Assembly (NCBI GenBank): GCA_034359265.1
Contig: CP136896.1
Location: 19,499,501-19,563,500 of the forward strand
Length of the DNA: 64,000 bases
Direction of reading: 5' to 3'
From: Canna indica
Lineage: Eukaryota > Streptophyta > Magnoliopsida > Zingiberales > Cannaceae
The position numbers were made by a program, and so were the translations under genes. Positions within the stretch are counted from its first letter, which is position 1. Every line of letters starts with the position of its first letter. The notes beneath the pieces are model-generated. The model did no database searches. It saw only the letters and a program-made list of their open reading frames with translations, and was not told where the DNA came from. Of this stretch, positions 34,300 through 46,431 are shown piece after piece.

Positions 34300-36326
34300 T
34301 GTTGGGTGAAATGGCTACACTAGAGGGGGGGATGAATAGTATGTTTACTAATATTGTTGTCTAAATCCGAATTTAATCATTTTCTTAAGCTACTTAGGCA
34401 AGTTATGATTGAATGATTAAATGCAGAAGCGATAAATAATAAAGCAATTATTACAACCAATAAATCAATGCAAACACAAGAATTAATAGTGGTTCGGCCC
34501 CAATGCCTACTCCACTACCTAAGCACCCTGCTTAGGATTTCCAAACTAACTTTACTAGATTATCTTATTTCCTTTACAACGAGGACAATTTCACCGGCGA
34601 GTCTACGCTCTCACACCAAAGGCACTTCCACACCCGGATGTCTCTACCTTCTTACCGAGAGCACTCTCCCACCTCAACCCTAAGAGACACCTCAACTAAT
34701 CCTAGTAAGCTACGTTTACAATGGTGGAATTAAGCCTTAACACCAAGTCAACCACCAACCAAATCAAACCTAGTGAGCTAGGTTTATACAAGTTTTAATA
34801 CAATGAAAGAAACAAGAAAATATACAAGTAATAGAGCAAAAAATACAACAATACAAATACTTAGCTTCAACACAATGAATCCTAGCTCCTCTTGATACCT
34901 TGATGATGAATCAAATCAAACTTGAAGGCAAACTCTAGGAATGAAAGCTCAGACTAGGATTCTCTAAAAAGTGGCTCAATGGAAGCTTAGAGTTGATCAA
35001 TGATGGCTCAATGAAGGTTAAGAGTGATCAAAAAAAAAATTAGGAAGGCTTAGGCTTTAGTATATATAGAACCAAGAAGAGATGGGATGAGACAGGTGGC
35101 TCAACGGGCGAAAAACTAGCCATTTTCGTCGTTCGGTCGCAAAACTAGCCATTTCCACCATCCGGTCGCATGTCAATCGATCGTCAGTCGACCAATTGAT
35201 CGACCGCTCGAGCCACCGCTGGCTTAATCTCTCTGTGCGGTCGATCGATGGGTCGACCGCTAGGCGCGATTCTTCTTCTTTGTAATTCGATCGACCGATC
35301 GATTGAACGATCGATCGACTGATGAGCCTTCTGCCAATTTTTGGCACTGATCGATCGATCGGAGGGTCGACCACCAAAATCGCGAGATGAGCAATCCACA
35401 ATCTGATCGACCGATCAGTCGACCGATGCACTCGCGATTCTTTTCATCCATAGTTCGATCGACCGACCGGTCGACTGACGCACACACTACTACTTTTCGA
35501 CCTCTGCCGGTTGATCGCCCGATCGACTGAAGTAGCCACTGCCAATTTTTGTCACTGTTCGGTCGACTAACTGATCGATTGACCGAAATGGGCTACTGCC
35601 ATTTTTTAACACCATTTGGTCGATCGATCGATCGACCAAACCTGGACTTGGCAGATTGGTTAGGCAGTTTTGTTCATTTTTTGATTTCGTCTTCGCTAAG
35701 TCTACTTATATATCATTTATTAACTTAATTACTTTAAAACATAAATGTTATATAAGGATTACCCCACATTTGGATTCAATAAAAATATCTGAAAAATCAA
35801 AATCCTTAAGAATCAAAATCTAGTTTTTGGGGTTTAGTACAAATTTTCTGGAAACGGAATTTTCTAATTTTTCGAGTCAATTATGAGTAGGCTAACGGCT
35901 TCCAAAAATTCCTAAAAAATACATCGTTATCTAATCTTAACCCAAGGAACAATTATCGTCATTTTTTATGTCAAGAAAAGGTCTAGGACATATAGCACTC
36001 CAAGGAGCTCCCTAGGCTTAGTGAGTTTTAGGGCGGTTTTCGAGTTTTCATATTTTTGGTTTCAGGTTTGATTTTAGGGTTTTTTGCATCATAAAGAGAA
36101 TATACAATATATCTAGACACCCTAAACCTAATCTCTAACTTCTTGAATAATTCGAGCGCGTCGACCAACGTCCTTTCGATTTTCTGATTTCTCCGATTTT
36201 ACCGATCGCAGACGTCGTGCGCTAGCCAATATGGAACCTGAAAGATTTTCTCAATGAAACATTAGTTCCATGTTTGTTATCATCAAAACCGATATTAAGA
36301 CTAGGGTTGAAAATCTTAAGCCAACA
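34300..36326 (-). mobile_element. 5' LTR of element D (long subtype)
   Basis: Minus: starts TGTTGGCTTAAG (36326), ends CACCCAACA (34300); 2027 bp. It carries an extra block of several hundred bp near its start ('ccaaggagctccctaggctt' near 36005) that the short LTRs of A and C lack. Palindrome array 35130-35640, TATATATA near 35061-35068, R/U5 block near 34500-34800. Confidence 0.87.
35061..35640 (-). promoter_or_regulatory. U3 palindrome array and TATA box, element D
   Basis: About ten paired TCGATCGACC/GGTCGACCGA-type palindromes over 500 bp, the longest array in the window, followed on the minus strand by TATATATA (35068-35061). Confidence 0.6.
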
Positions 36327-37800
36327 AAAATCTGGACAAACCAGTATTCCAAGTGTGATGTTTGATGACCGAAAGGGAGAGTAAGCAAAAATAGAAATTG
36401 CCCAAAATTTGAAATTTTATGTAAGTTAGACACTCAATTCAGAGACTATGAAGTCGTCTGATTAGACCACATTTCTAGAAATAGATAGTATAATACTTGA
36501 ATAGTTCTTATACTAAATTTCACTGGCTTCCGGGTTGAAATGACTGGGTTTACACAATTAGTTTGAAGGCTAATCAATGTTGTCCGGTTCTGCATATAGC
36601 AGGAATTTGCAGAATTTTCAATAAGTTTGGAGTTTGACGCTGCGATTTAAATGTCGTGTGTTGTCCGTGGGTAGTGATATTTTGGGAGAACCTTGTAGGG
36701 TATAGGGTCTAAGGAACAAAGTTGGTTTGAAGGGAAAAAGGTTAAGAAATGACATAGTAATGAATTTTGCAAGATGACTAGTCAACTATAAAATATGATC
36801 ATGAATGCAAAAATCCTAATGGGTGCAGAATTATTGGGTTGGCATATTCATCACATTGATTCATGACTGATATGCTGACCATACGATCTAGAACTCTAGA
36901 GTTAGCAGGGATAATGTACAATCTTGATCTTTTGGTGCGTTTCGTGGTCGTATCACTTAACATTAATGGCTTGGTGTAAGTGACAAAATCGAAACGGTTA
37001 ACATTTGTGCACTGTAAAAATTTGGCTAAGTGTGGGTAACTAGTGTGGTGTTACTTAAGAAATGAGTTAGTTCAATGATTTCACCTTTGTTGTTATGGTA
37101 GATCCAGACTACATTGCTGTGATGGTGAGATATTATTGGGCCATATTGGGCCGAGTCGTGTGCATCGACATGAGATGATTTTGGGTCAAATTGGGCCGAG
37201 GGCGTGCAGCGTGCACGCGATGAATTATTGGAACCTCACATGCTTATTATCAATTCAATGATAATTATTGATTTATTTTATTGCATTTATAGGTGGATTG
37301 AACTAGTGAAGCAAACAGCCGCGAGTTAAGGCCCGTGGGAGGGCCCGAAAGTTGGGGGGAGCCCATGTGCGCACCCGAGGTCATTGTTAAGGTACCCCAA
37401 CCACCCAAGGGTAAGTAAGTGCATGCGTATAAATCTTTCAACCTGATGTCGCGCAATTCGGGGACAAGGTAAAGGCCATTTGGTGTGTACCCTTGAGTGC
37501 ACCCGAGTGGTTGATGGGAGACCACACCCACCCGAGTTAGATGGTGGTGAGTAAACTTGTACCTTTTAGCTGTTGAGGTTGTGCATGTCGGGTCAGCGCG
37601 GTTGGATCATTCGGGGACCATGAGTGATGAGTGGATAAAGAGGATTGTCCAAGGTTTCAGAGATCGAATTATGATACCAAGTGTAGCAAAGGTTTGATGT
37701 CGCGCAATGTGTGCAGTTTGCACTCGTTCGGGTTCAACTGATTGATGAACCTATGGCTTACCCCAAATTCGAGGATGAATTTTCCTTAAGAGGGGAAGAT
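36327..37800 (+). other. 3' untranslated interior of element E
   Basis: No polymerase coding. Includes direct repeats of 'tgatgtcgcgcaat' (near 37444 and 37692) and GC-richer patches. It ends with 'gaggatgaattttccttaag' and AGGGGAAGAT, the usual lead-in to a Gypsy 3' LTR. Confidence 0.6.
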
Positions 37801-39821
37801 TGTAATACCCGAAAATCCTAATTAATTTTTTATTGGATTTAGCGGGCCAATTCGAAGATGCGCCGGGATGAGTCGCGAGTTTTCCGTGATTAGAAAGTAC
37901 GATCATGTATTTGATTAATTGCAAGGATGTTAAATTTGTGTTAAGTATGATTAGTTGGTTCATGGACTTAAGTCGGAGTGAGGCCGAGTTTGTGGGTTTG
38001 ATCTGAGTCCGATTTGGGTTTGAATTGAGCCGGGTAGAGTCACTTAAACCCCGAGGGACAAATAGATCTTTTGGAGGTTGATTGGGGGGAGTATTTAACC
38101 CACCCCCAACCAACTGTGTGGCTCAATAAAGGAGCCGCACGCTTGCGCCTTGGCCGAGAGGAGGGAGAAGGAGGAGATCGGCGCCGGAATTTGGGGTCGT
38201 CGCCGGTGATCGGAGTCGTCGACGTCTCGTTTCCCTTTTCTTCCGGTTAGAGGTGAGTGGTTTTAGTTTTCTAAGTTAAGAATAAGACTTGTTCGTCGAT
38301 CCATGTTGTAGGATGTGAATCCGGATTTCTTTGAGTCATTTTCTTCAAATTCTTGATGTTTCGATATATGGGTTGTGTGATTTGAAGTATTATGTTTTTC
38401 TACGAAGAATCATAGGGTTTTCTTTAGGGAGAAGAAAATAAACCCAATTTGTTTTATATTGTGTACACTGTTCCTTGGTCGTCAGATTTCTTAAGTTTCG
38501 GTATATTTCTATCATTGTCTCGGCTTTTGGATTCAGAGTGAGATCTTGTTGGTCGTCAGGGAAGGGGAAGATGATCGGCTACATGGAGGAGGGTGATCGG
38601 AGGTTGTGCCGTTGTCGGAGAACAAGGCTGCAAGGGCAGGCGGCAGCCAAGCCACTGCGATTGCATGCAACAGCACGCTGCAGTCGCGGTCATGGCCTCT
38701 TGTGGCATCGACCGGCGCCCCATCGGCCTCGGAGGCTGTGGGTGGAGACGGCGGGGCTGCCGGGTCAGACGCTGGCGCCCCATGTGGTCGTTGCTATCCA
38801 TGACAGCAGCTATAGCCTCGGAGGCTGCTGGAGAAATTAGAGCTTCCAGCGGTAGTGATTGTTGCCTCACTGGCGTCAGAGGCCACAGGCTAAGGCTGTT
38901 ATATCACCATATTAGCCGCCGTCGATCAGGAGAGCTCATCGGTGTGGGTCCGAGGCCAAAGGCTAGCGGCAGTGGTAGCGGGAGCAAGGGAGGAAGAAGA
39001 TGTTATGTAAACAGTAGGGTTTTTATTAAATATTTAATATTGGCAATTAATTGAGTTAAATTGAATTTATAGAAAATAAATTATTTAGATGATCTAGAGT
39101 CGTCAGATCGAGTTGGGGTGAGTACCAAATTTGCAGGTTTTTACGTTATGAACGTGATGATGGTATCAGATTTCATATCTGAGGCCGTATTGTCATTGGC
39201 CAATTATTTTGTGCGGAAGAACCCGTGTGGCACCCTTGCATCTGAGTAACATCCTCCCCCACTTCAAGTTTCGACGTCCTTGTCGAACTTGCTTGGGCCG
39301 CACTGCCTTTCTGCATAGGCTGCAATTGCTGAAGTGAATTCTTCACAAGTAGTCGAAGGAAACACCGTCTGAGTAACAACACGCCGTAGTGGGGCTGCAA
39401 CATGTCGAGTTTCGCCGTGAAGTCCGCCATCAAGAAATGACTACTTGGAGCATCGTTGAGTTTCATTATCTCCTGTTGTTGTGAGAAAGAGTTTTGAGAT
39501 TCCCAAACTCGTTGTTGGGCAATGGGAGTCCTAGACTTGTGGAGGAAACGAGCGATGTTGAGCAACGCTCGCTTGAAGGGACACCAAGAAGAGGCTACTT
39601 AATTCACCAAGTCTCGATCTTGCTGGACAATGAAAAGTCCCATACTTGTAGAGCAAACGAGCGTCATTGAACAACACTGGTCTCGGCTAACATCTGGGTG
39701 TCATTGTGTAACACCCAAGTGATGAGTAGTTTCTTGGCCACACCACATTAGAACATTGCCTCCACCACCGCCTTGTCCGGCTCTGCCTCAGCAAGAGCAT
39801 CGAGGCAATCACTACTCCAAC

Positions 39822-39960
39822 TTGCCCTCGCAGGATCATAGTACCCACCACTGAGTCCATCTCAACAAGCCAAGACTTACATTGATTGCTTCTTCCACTC
39901 GCCCCCACAGGGTCATGGTACCCACCACCGAGTCCATCTCAAGGAGCCAAGTCTTACGCC
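39822..39960. repeat. Direct duplication in element G interior
   Basis: A unit like 'cgcaggatcatagtacccac cactgagtccatctca' recurs about 74 bp later with small changes ('cacagggtcatggtaccca', 'ccaccgagtccatctca'). Confidence 0.6.
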
Positions 39961-40084
39961 GCGCCCTTGGATCACAACTTGAGGGATTTGTTCTAATCCG
40001 GCCACGACATCCGCCAACTCTCCACACTAAGAGCATTGCTGCCACACCACAGTTGTTCTTCACTAGTGCTTGGTTCGGACGTGT

Positions 40085-40630
40085 CAATCTTGCGTCTTAG
40101 ATGTCATCTTGCCTTGCGCACCAACCTTGCGACATAGGGGACATCAGCCCTGCACACCAACTTGGTGTCTCACGAGCAATCTGCTCCGTGCTGCGTCTTA
40201 GGGGCCACCAGTCCTTCGCACAAACTTGGCGACTCACAAGCCATCTGCTCCACACTACGTCTTAGGGGTCATCAACCCTATGCACAAACTTGGCGACTCA
40301 CGAGCCATCGGCTCTGCGCTGCGTCTTAAGAAACATCATCCTGCGCACCATCCTTGGCGACTCACGAGCCATCAGCTCTACGCTGTGTCTTAGGGGACAT
40401 CGCCCTGCGCACCATCCTTGCGTCTTATGAGAGATCTGCTTTGCGCACAATGTGCGTCTTACTAGAGATCTGCTCTGTGCAAGACTTTGTGTCTTATGAG
40501 AGAGTCTGCTCTGCACACCATTATGCGTCTTATGAGAGATCTGCTCTGCGCACACGACTTAAGAGACATCTGCTCTGCGTGCAAACAACTTTGCATCTTA
40601 GGGGCCCATCTACACTGCGCAAAAGTCATG
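40085..40630. repeat. Tandem repeat array in element G interior
   Basis: Units of the kind CTTGGCGACTCACGAGCCAT + CTGCTCTGCGCTGCGTCTTA + GGGGACATCA at about 60-65 bp up to 40420. Then shorter units of about 40 bp with GCGTCTTATGAGAGATCTGC followed by TCTGCGCAC. Direct, imperfect. Confidence 0.75.
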
Positions 40631-42202
40631 GTCTTTGCATCGATCATCGAATGCTTGCCTCCTCGAATACAACAGTCAAAATGTCCATCGACTTGTTTCA
40701 CTACATCGGCACCTCGAGCGCCATAGACGAAATGCACGCCGGCTATACCCACATCGAGGGCTCCCCCACTTGGAGGCTTGCAATTCTCGCTCTGATACCG
40801 ACTGTCATGGGCCAATTATTTTGTGCGAAAGAACTTGTGTGGCACCCTTGTATCCCGTGTAAGGGATAAGCTTATCATCCTAAATCCGTCCCGAATTGGG
40901 CTTCCCGACTTAACATCATGGGACATGTGTTGGTCCACGTGCCAATCTCGCACTCCATATCCGCGCCCCCAAAAGACCATGTTGGCCAAATGGTATTGAA
41001 GGCGTAAAGTAAAACAACAATTACAGGACTATGAACACAGGAAAGCATAAAACGAGATGCATGACAAGCTCCGTAAATTGTCTTAGGTGAAGATCGACTA
41101 CTCACACGCCCAAAGGGGCCGCTCGTTCATCTCCGCCCAAGGCAATCGCTTTGCTTGCCAACGCTCTCTTACATTATACATAAGACCCCTAATCCCCAAG
41201 TGTCACCCCCAAGGTTCCCAAAAGCATGAGGAGCATGACAAAATCATGGCCATGCAAGCGTGATTTTCCATGGCCACGGCCATGACAAATGTAGGAAAAC
41301 TGCTCCCTTTAGCCGTAGCGCATGCATCAAGCGCTGAATGATCTCAAAATGCATCCAACTAGTACTGTGGGCCCTCGGAGGGTCGCACAAAGAATTTTAC
41401 AAGTACAAACTACAATAAAAGCCAAAATTACATGGACTCGAAAATATATTTATAAACATGTAGAGAACATTCCGCCAAGATCCGTCGTTGCTCTGGCAAA
41501 TCGAAAAGTCCCTAACAGTATGGTAGGTCTTTATTTTTTTTATTAGAAGAGACGATTATTTATTTTGTCTAGTCTTAATGTTTTTAATTTATTTATGGTT
41601 GATGTATATTGATCTATGTATGGCTGATGAAATTACGTCATTAATTTATATTGTATGACTACATAGATTATATGATTAGTTATAAGGAGTATATTGCAGA
41701 GGTTTGTAAATTGATTTCATGCTAAAGGATATGTCTAAATTAGTACTACATCATTTAAATGGGTTGCTACTATTTTATTTAGCATGCTGAAATTGAATGA
41801 TTAAATGCAGGATTTAAGTATTCAATTTCTAAAATTTATCATGTAAATGTTGTAGTTAATTGCTAAGTTGTCCTATACGTGATACGCTGGGATTTAATTG
41901 TTGAATGCAGTAATTATCCATGTGAATGCAAAACTTAGATATGTGGTTGCTATAATTGTCATATTCTATTGTATACAAGGATAAATAAATTATAGAGACA
42001 TATGTGACATGTAGGACATGACATCATAATATACCCCTAGTAGTAGATGACGGTGAACAGAGGAAATAAAATACTTAACTTCAAACTAAGAGACATCATG
42101 GTAGGAACACAATATGTTGTGAATGGTTGTATGCATGAGTTAGGCTTCGGGGTAATTACACTTACCCTGACCGGTCACGTGACCCTGAGTCAGGGCGTGA
42201 CA

Positions 42203-42342
42203 GTCATTTATTTAGAAGTCTTATCTAAATGAGTCATATATGGAATCGGCCCAACTATAAAACTAACATATGTGTTGGATATAAGATATTATTATTTTCA
42301 TCTCTTAATCATTTACCTTAATTGTATTATTTTATTATTGTT
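42203..42342. other. Right flank of element E and LINE2 target site
   Basis: Starts with GTCAT, the E target duplication. Ends with ATTATTTTATTATTGTT (42326-42342), which recurs exactly at 49208-49224 beyond LINE2. Confidence 0.6.
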
Positions 42343-42599
42343 TTTTTTTTGTCAGAAAAAACATGTTCATTCATGGAATGAAGGTAGATACATCAGCTTA
42401 CTTATATCCAGTAAGCAAAGTAGTATATAATACAAACATGTCAATACATGATGTCATCCATATTCCTATAGTTATCCTAGGTTGAAAAGGCCACCTAAAC
42501 GATTGTATCAGAAGCAATTTGCACATTGTTGAAAGTGCTTTCATTTCAAGATCTCCGGATGCTCCAAAGGAGGGAGCAAACGTTTGATAGATCATCGAC

Positions 42600-44717
42600 C
42601 TGAGATCCTAGAGCTGTCTTGACATTCCTCCACCAGATAGGCAGTGAGGGAACATTTGACCTGCTAGGTAGTTGGATTGCATGTCACTGCAATGCACTGT
42701 TAGCGTGAGGATAGGTGAGGAATAGATGGACTACGTCTTTAGGGCTGCTCCAGCAAAAGGTGCAGTTAACATCATGAATAGGAATCTGACGACGTTGTAA
42801 AGCCATCTTCATCAGGAGCGAGTCATGCAGAAGACGCTAGAGGAATATTTTCAGCTTCGGTGGGAGATTGATTTTCCAAATACTCGTCCATGGCATCATT
42901 TGGGGAAGAGTAGTATGGCTTGGAGATAACGAGCAAGCAAGATGGTAGCTTGATGAGACACTATATTGGTCATTGTTGTTGTAAAGCCAATGAGGTTTAT
43001 CTTCACCTTGAATAAGCTCAATACTGAGGATTTCATCAGCAAATGAGTTGCGGATGAGAGGCACAATATTCCACATGTATGTGTCTTTGTCAAAAAAAAT
43101 CTGAGATAAATAGCTGATGGTGAGGGGCGTGTTGCGGTCCGCTAATGGCAAATAGTGGAGGGCATGGCATACATGGAGTGTTGTGAATCGATTTAATTGT
43201 AGAGGACCCGATCTTCCATCTGAAATCAGCTTGAAGTTCTTTTCCACGAAGCATGCTGACTTTATGAGGACTGCTTTGCCAGCCCTCAATAGAAGCTTTG
43301 AAGACCAACTCTTTATTTTCCTCTCGATTCTATGAATAATGAATTCAAATATAGTCTTCTTCTTTGATTTGTTGATCACGGCAGGAAGGCCCAGATACAT
43401 ATCTTGGGAGCCAACATTTGGAATTTCCAAGGACCTGCAAATATCTGTGCTCAAGAGAGGTGGACAAAATTTGGAGAAGAAGATCATAGATTTGTTAACG
43501 TTGATTTTTTTACCACTTAGCTCTTCAAACCTGGTTAGGAGGTGTTTGAGTGCGGCAGCATGGTGCACATAAGCCTTGCTAAATAGTAGTATATCGCCAG
43601 CAAAGAAAAGGGAAGAAATCTCCGGACATCTACGGTTTATTTGAACACCGCGGAGCCGTTGTTCCATCCGAGCTTTATCAAGGAGAAGATTAAAATCCTC
43701 CATGGCAATAACAAATAGAAATGGTGAGAGTGGGTTCCCTTGACGGAGATCACGACCGGGATTAAAAGAGCCATAAGTCTGGCCACTCACGAGCACGGAA
43801 TATATAGGAGACAGTTTGCATACATTGTTTGATAATGTCAATGAAGTTTGCATGAAAGCCTAGAGCTTGGAGCATTGCAATGAGGCAAGGCCACTCCGAA
43901 CGATCAAAGGCCTTGCTCATAGCAAGTTTAATGGACATGTCGCGGAGAGGAGCTCTTTTGCTTGGTCTTTAGATGGTGCGTTAACTCATGAGCAAGAAGA
44001 ATATTATCAGAGATTAGACGACCTTTGATAAAAGCACATTAATTCTGAGATATAATATGGTTCATTAGCGGCTGAATGCAGTGTACAAGAATTTTTGAAA
44101 AGATCTTGTATATGAAATTACAGAGACTGATAGGACGTATTTGGGTCATATGTTGGAGGACCTTAGATTTCGGAATGAGGGCAATTGATGTTTTGTTAAA
44201 AGCTTGAGGAATCCTCATGCTCCTAAAGAAGGAGGCAGCTGCAGCGGTGATATCAGCTTCTATAAGAGGCTAGAAATGTTTGAAAAAGTGTCCTGTGAAT
44301 CCATCTGGACCGGGTGCACTATCCCAGTTGAGAGAGAACATTGCCATTTTTGTTTCTTCCTTTGTTACTGGTCGCAGAAGCCAGCTATTCATGCGATTGG
44401 TAACTTTCTTAAAGGAAATTTGAAATCATTCTCTCATGTGTTTGGCCTGGTCGAGGAATAGATGTTGTAAAGTAGGCTTGCACTACAAATGCCACGCCCT
44501 CAAAGCCTTCTACCCAAAGGCCATCTTGGTTTTGTAGTCTGTAGATGGTATTATAACTTCTCCTTAATCATGTGGTGGCATGGAAGAAGGAGGAGTTTTT
44601 ATCACCCTCCTTAAGTCATTTGATGCGAGACTTTTGTCTCCAAAATATTTCCTCTTCTTGAATGGCTTTAAAGAGATTTGCTTCAATGATTTTCGAGTTC
44701 CAACAGAAGTGTCATCA
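42600..44717 (-). pseudogene. LINE2 ORF2 reverse transcriptase, decayed
   Basis: Minus: FWRQKSRIK, LKEGDKNSSFFHATT near 44580, scattered remains of the finger region, then a 338-codon frame (43853-42837): YSVLVSGQTYGSFNPGRDLR, QGNPLSPFLFVIAMED, LFFAGDILLFSKA, SGKKINVNKSMIFFS, YLGLPAVINKSKKKTIFEFI, LLRAGKAVLIKSA, and a C-terminal segment to WTSIWKINLPPKLKIF. The catalytic YADD is FAGD, so one catalytic Asp is Gly. zf-RVT remains may follow to about 42650. Upstream part has many shifts. Confidence 0.85.
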
Positions 44718-45031
44718 TGTAATATCCTAGATATTATTATTAATTTTCCATTATTGTTTATGTTTGTCAGCCTAGCGTGCTAGTCCGAGGTCGAGTCGAG
44801 TCGACTCATGGTCTGGTGCGAGCTTGTGAGCGAGGGTAAGTAGGAATATGAGTCATGTGATTTATTTTCCTGCATAGATAATTTATTTAATATTTTATTG
44901 TGTGTGCTTGAATTATTAAATTATGTTGTATATGGGTGTGCATATAAGCGATGGTTGTATTTAGCATGGAGTTAGTTTGGGTTAGTGAGTTGCGGATCCG
45001 GGTTGATGTGAGTGAGGGTTAGGGTGTGGCT

Positions 45032-45054
45032 TGCGGCTCCCCATTGGAGCCGCA
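45032..45054 (+). repeat. GCGGCTCC/GGAGCCGC hairpin in LTR leader
   Basis: TGCGGCTCC-CCATT-GGAGCCGCA, a perfect 9-bp stem. Counterparts: 20983-21003, 21806-21830 and 38116-38140, in two LTR families. Confidence 0.7.
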
Positions 45055-46431
45055 CAAATCGAGTAGGAGAGAGGAGCCGCCCCTCTCCCCTTTCCCTTCT
45101 CTTGGAGCAGCCGAGTGGAGACAAGCCAAGAGCCTAGCCACCTTTCATCCTCCCTCTCCCTTGGAAGCCAAGCCACCGTCCTCTTTCCCCCTTCTTGGAG
45201 CCCCCCCCCCCCCCCCCCCCTCTTTTCTCTTTGCCTTGGAGCCGACGAGTGCTTGAAGGCCGGATTCGGAGGCAGCCACTTGGAAGTCTTTCTCTATTTC
45301 TTTTTTCTAATCTAGGTGAGTGGTTTTACCCCTCCTTTCTAGGGTTTTCTCGTATTCTTGAGCCATTCTTGGAGGTTGAGAGTTCTTGTCGGATTTTTCT
45401 GTCTTTCTTGAAGTTTCTCGTCATATTCTTGTGTTTCCATGAAAGAGGAGGCTCGGAATCCCCCCTATGGCGCTCGGCAGCCCTAGGTTGATCTTAGGGG
45501 TGCTCGGCCAAGGTGGAAGAAGGGGTGCCCTCGAGGTGTTCGATGAAATGCCTAAGAGATGAATTTTGTTTATCATAAGATCTATACCATGAATTGTTTA
45601 CCAATTTAGGTTCTTGTAATGTTGATGCATGCTTTAAAATTAAATCTGTAATTTTTTGGAATTTAATCATGTTTATAAAAATAGGATTTGATCTTGAAGC
45701 CATGGGTGTGCTTGATATGGGTTCTTGATCATAGAGTTGGATTATTGTTTAAAGATTATCTTGATGCTTGCTAATCTTGGCTAAACAAATATGATTTAAT
45801 TCTTGAGAATTTTATCTCAATGTTATAATTCTATTTTGAGAGTGATTAAGGATTTAATTTCTGTAAATTCCGGATTTATTTCCTTGATGTGCTGGAAATT
45901 CTTTTTGCTGAAAACTATATGCTGAATTATTGATTTAGGTTTGATTTTGAAATCCATGTTGTGGTGTGTATAGTTTACTGAAAATAGTCGTGTAACCTAT
46001 CATTTTGACCATAAAATATAATTTGAAAATATAGGACACACTCTGGAAACCAGATTCAGGTTAGATACACTAGTTTAGGGCTCAACAGTAAACTAAGAAT
46101 AAAATCCTAAAACAAAACCCTAATTTGGTGATGATAAATTTTAATTGCATAATTAAAATACAAGGGGAAGAATAATCTATTATGAATCAACAAATAAATA
46201 TTATGCATGAAATAAAATATCACGGGTTTATGACATTATGGGTATAGAAGTTGGGATCGGGCATTGGGCGTTGTGGAGTTTTCCCAATAGAGACATTCCT
46301 AAGACATCGTATGAGACACTTGACTTAGGTCATATTGTATCATATCTTATTGAATGGCGGCGAGGCTCGGTTAGGATCGAGCCGGATTGCGGGCTAGGCC
46401 CGAAAGGTTGGATGGCTAATTCCCAACTTGT

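Larger units (their letters stand above)
29549..36326 (-). mobile_element. Element D: gag-only Copia-type LTR element, reversed
   Basis: Minus order: 5' LTR (36326-34300), primer site (34297-34286), gag (34230-32767), non-coding interior (32766-30268), 3' LTR (30267-29549, truncated). No pol between gag and 3' LTR. The 3' LTR loses its distal part where it meets the CACTA remnant. Inserted in the 3' interior of element E. Confidence 0.85.
39191..41517 (-). mobile_element. Element G: small LTR retroelement, reversed, no pol
   Basis: Inserted in the E 3' LTR with GTAT at both sides (39187-39190, 41518-41521). Minus: 5' LTR TGTTAGGGACTTTTCG...GGCCCATGACA (41517-40804, 714 bp), three bases, then primer site GGTATCAGAGCG (40800-40789). 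The 3' LTR keeps only its last ~60 bp (39191-39250). The interior is non-coding, with tandem repeats. Frames of 100-171 codons on both strands at 40298-40869 follow the repeats and overlap each other, so I do not call them genes. Confidence 0.7.
21483..42202 (+). mobile_element. Element E: Gypsy-type LTR element, gutted by nested insertions
   Basis: The 5' LTR (from 21483, TATAATACCC, worn from TGTAATACCC) and 3' LTR (37801-42202, TGTAATACCC...GGGCGTGACA) share sequence over about 1.9 kb. GTCAT flanks both ends. Before the 3' LTR is the phrase 'gaggatgaattttccttaag' plus AGGGGAAGAT, the polypurine context of plant chromovirus-type Gypsy elements. Gag-pol is missing: the interior now holds a truncated CACTA, reversed element D and 1.5 kb of 3' untranslated region. 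Confidence 0.75.
37801..42202 (+). mobile_element. 3' LTR of element E, interrupted by element G
   Basis: TGTAATACCC at 37801, GGGCGTGACA ending at 42202. Without the insertion (39191-41517) and one copy of its target site it is about 2.07 kb. Holds hairpin GTGTGGCTC/GGAGCCGCAC (38116-38140), the GC-rich block (38580-39000) and AT-rich tail. Frames at 38475-39054 fall in the GC-rich block and are not shared in frame with the 5' LTR copy. Confidence 0.8.

Noticed and set aside
40298..40869. 171-codon plus frame and 117-codon minus frame
   Set aside because: Both are translations of the tandem repeats in element G and lack any domain. Openness follows from the repeat unit.
45201..45220. Run of 20 C as a possible functional G-quadruplex-type element
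   Set aside because: Homopolymer runs of varying length occur at several places and may be replication or sequencing slippage. Nothing else supports a function.
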